From the NCBI GenBank assembly GCA_963715635.1, contig OY970261.1, positions 2,976,001 through 3,040,000 of the forward strand: a DNA stretch of 64,000 nt. The letters are read 5' to 3'. The notes under the pieces were generated by a model, which ran no database searches, was not told the DNA's origin, and was given only the letters and a program-made list of their open reading frames with translations. This document shows positions 63,048-64,000 of the stretch, piece after piece. The DNA comes from JAPKZH01 sp963715635. Lineage in GTDB: Bacteria > Acidobacteriota > Aminicenantia > Aminicenantales > UBA4085. Position 1 is the stretch's first letter. Every line of letters begins with the position of its first letter. The position numbers were made by a program, and so were the translations under genes.

Positions 63048-64000
63048 CTACTTGACGATGATCTCGTCGAAATTCATCATCGCGGCGGCGTTCGGACCAG
63101 AGACATTCGGGTGCCACTTGGGCAACCCTCCGATGTTCTTGGCCTTCACGTGAATATAATGCCCCTGGATTTTTCTCAGGTCATAGGTCAGATTCTTGAT
63201 AACGGGGCCCTGCGCTTTCTCCGGCACGGCCAGGCTGTCCGTGGCGATGATCTTATAATCCTTGTTGTCTATCGAAACTGAGATCTCGACTGAGGTCGGC
63301 AAAAAGACCCTGGCGCCGCTGTTTTCAAAACAGCCCAAAGTAATTTCCTCGAGTGTCTTGACCTGCCCCATATCCAGGATTACGTCGAGGTCCTTGTCGA
63401 ACGCCTGCCAATTGCGGTCGCCCGCTTCGGCGGTCCCCCTGACCAGATCGATCAGCGCGGTACTTGCGACCGGCCCTGCCGGCCCGCCGCGTCTTTGAGC
63501 GGGCGGGACAATATACTGGACGCTCTTGACCGGCAACGATTTGCTGAAATACGCAGTGGCCATCACGCTCGACAATTTCACTTTATCGAATGCGATCGCG
63601 TTCAGGACGGCGGATTGATTCAAGCTGATCGGCGCCGTGTACTTGGCCGAGTTCATGGTCGGGACGCTGCCATCCAGCGTGTAATGGATTTCGGCGTTCT
63701 CATCCGCGGCGACCAAGGCCACGACGAGCGGCCGGCTGTAATCGATAAAGGACTTATCCGGCGAGATCATAGGCTTCGCACAGGCCTGGAACCTCGCATA
63801 GTCGCTTCGATCCCTGATCAGGGTATCGGAAAGAGGCTGCGCGGGGACTGCATCGTCGTTCTCGTTATATGCAGCCGTCATGGCCAGGATCTTGACTCTC
63901 GCGCTTGTGGGCAGCGTGATTTCCCTGACCCCCTGCGGCAGGTCGATTTTGTATTTATAGATATACGCATACATATAGGGATCATTGGCGCCGTTTCTCA
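63048..64000 (-). CDS. C-terminus of a large glycosidase-like protein, cut by the window edge
   Basis: The frame is open to the window end, so the true start is outside. Visible parts: a short beta segment (IYKYKIDLPQGVREITLPT, ARVKILAMTAAYNEND) typical of the ends of exported alpha-mannosidase-like enzymes; a chitobiase-C/Fn3-associated domain (ADENAEIHYTLDGSVPTMNS, in part); and an F5/8 type C-like beta domain to the end (DLDVILDMGQVKTLEEIT, VKAKNIGGLPKWHPN, MMNFDEIIVK). Together these suggest a multi-domain carbohydrate-active enzyme. The catalytic part is not visible. Confidence 0.65.
   Translation of the reverse strand, partial: RNGANDPYMYAYIYKYKIDLPQGVREITLPTSARVKILAMTAAYNENDDAVPAQPLSDTLIRDRSDYARFQACAKPMISPDKSFIDYSRPLVVALVAADENAEIHYTLDGSVPTMNSAKYTAPISLNQSAVLNAIAFDKVKLSSVMATAYFSKSLPVKSVQYIVPPAQRRGGPAGPVASTALIDLVRGTAEAGDRNWQAFDKDLDVILDMGQVKTLEEITLGCFENSGARVFLPTSVEISVSIDNKDYKIIATDSLAVPEKAQGPVIKNLTYDLRKIQGHYIHVKAKNIGGLPKWHPNVSGPNAAAMMNFDEIIVK

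Noticed and set aside
1..64000. tRNA or rRNA genes
   Set aside because: No cloverleaf with a T-loop GTTCGAATC-type core nor any rRNA-like conserved stretch was noticed on either strand.

Overview
The window looks like chromosome from an uncultured Acidobacteriota-type bacterium, most likely a Candidatus Aminicenantes lineage. This is inference from gene content: a GWxTD-domain protein, a sulfatase with C-terminal TPRs, an Acidobacteria-style VWFA-related protein, a TonB-dependent receptor with an N-terminal carboxypeptidase-like domain, two VPS10/sortilin-like beta-propeller proteins, a DUF5916/CBM9 outer-membrane protein, a zinc-ribbon Ser/Thr kinase with TolB-like and TPR domains, and many exported peptidases. 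No rRNA, tRNA, CRISPR array or intact transposase was seen. The organism appears to be a Gram-negative heterotroph of proteins and glycans.

Layout. 0-11.4 kb is mostly minus strand: a signal-peptide fragment, a GH38-like glycosidase, a broken DUF2961 gene (plus strand), a sulfatase/GWxTD pair, and a TonB receptor with a clear terminator. 11.4-23.4 kb holds a VWFA-related protein, an aminotransferase/B3-B4 pair, an M20 peptidase, a ThuA/beta-propeller pair, a Tat-exported PLP enzyme and the first VPS10-like propeller protein. 23.4-35.2 kb is one long plus-strand run: two Gfo/Idh/MocA oxidoreductases and a sugar isomerase/epimerase, then a seven-heme cytochrome, a small membrane protein and ApbE, then a complete fructose-type PTS (IIC, IIB, HPr-EI-IIA fusion). 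It reads as sugar oxidation or uptake coupled to envelope electron transfer. 35.2-50.9 kb has two envelope/TPR proteins, the kinase, a broken M14 carboxypeptidase, a Cys/Met-metabolism PLP enzyme, an M28 peptidase fused to a cyclophilin, and the second VPS10-like protein. 50.5-64 kb has small DUF3795 and DUF3788 genes, the DUF5916 protein, an IS200-like remnant, a broken membrane/discoidin protein, a broken radical SAM protein, a broken metallophosphoesterase, CDGSH, thioredoxin-like and ferritin-like proteins, and the C-terminus of a large glycosidase-like protein.

Two patterns stand out. First, a 66-bp palindromic element occurs eight times between 31.1 and 62.4 kb and never in the first 31 kb. 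Seven copies sit just downstream of stop codons. Its arms are 23 nt, several arm differences are compensated, and an oriented loop core (CCCTGG) gives each copy a direction. The eighth copy, between two divergent genes, carries a second, nested palindrome. No RAYT-like transposase is in the window. Second, about a quarter of the genes are broken by a single lesion: six in-frame stops (TAG, TAA and TGA) in five genes and one-base frameshifts in three more, with recognisable family sequence continuing on the far side. In addition, two genes appear to start at AUC or AUU codons that sit under good Shine-Dalgarno sequences.
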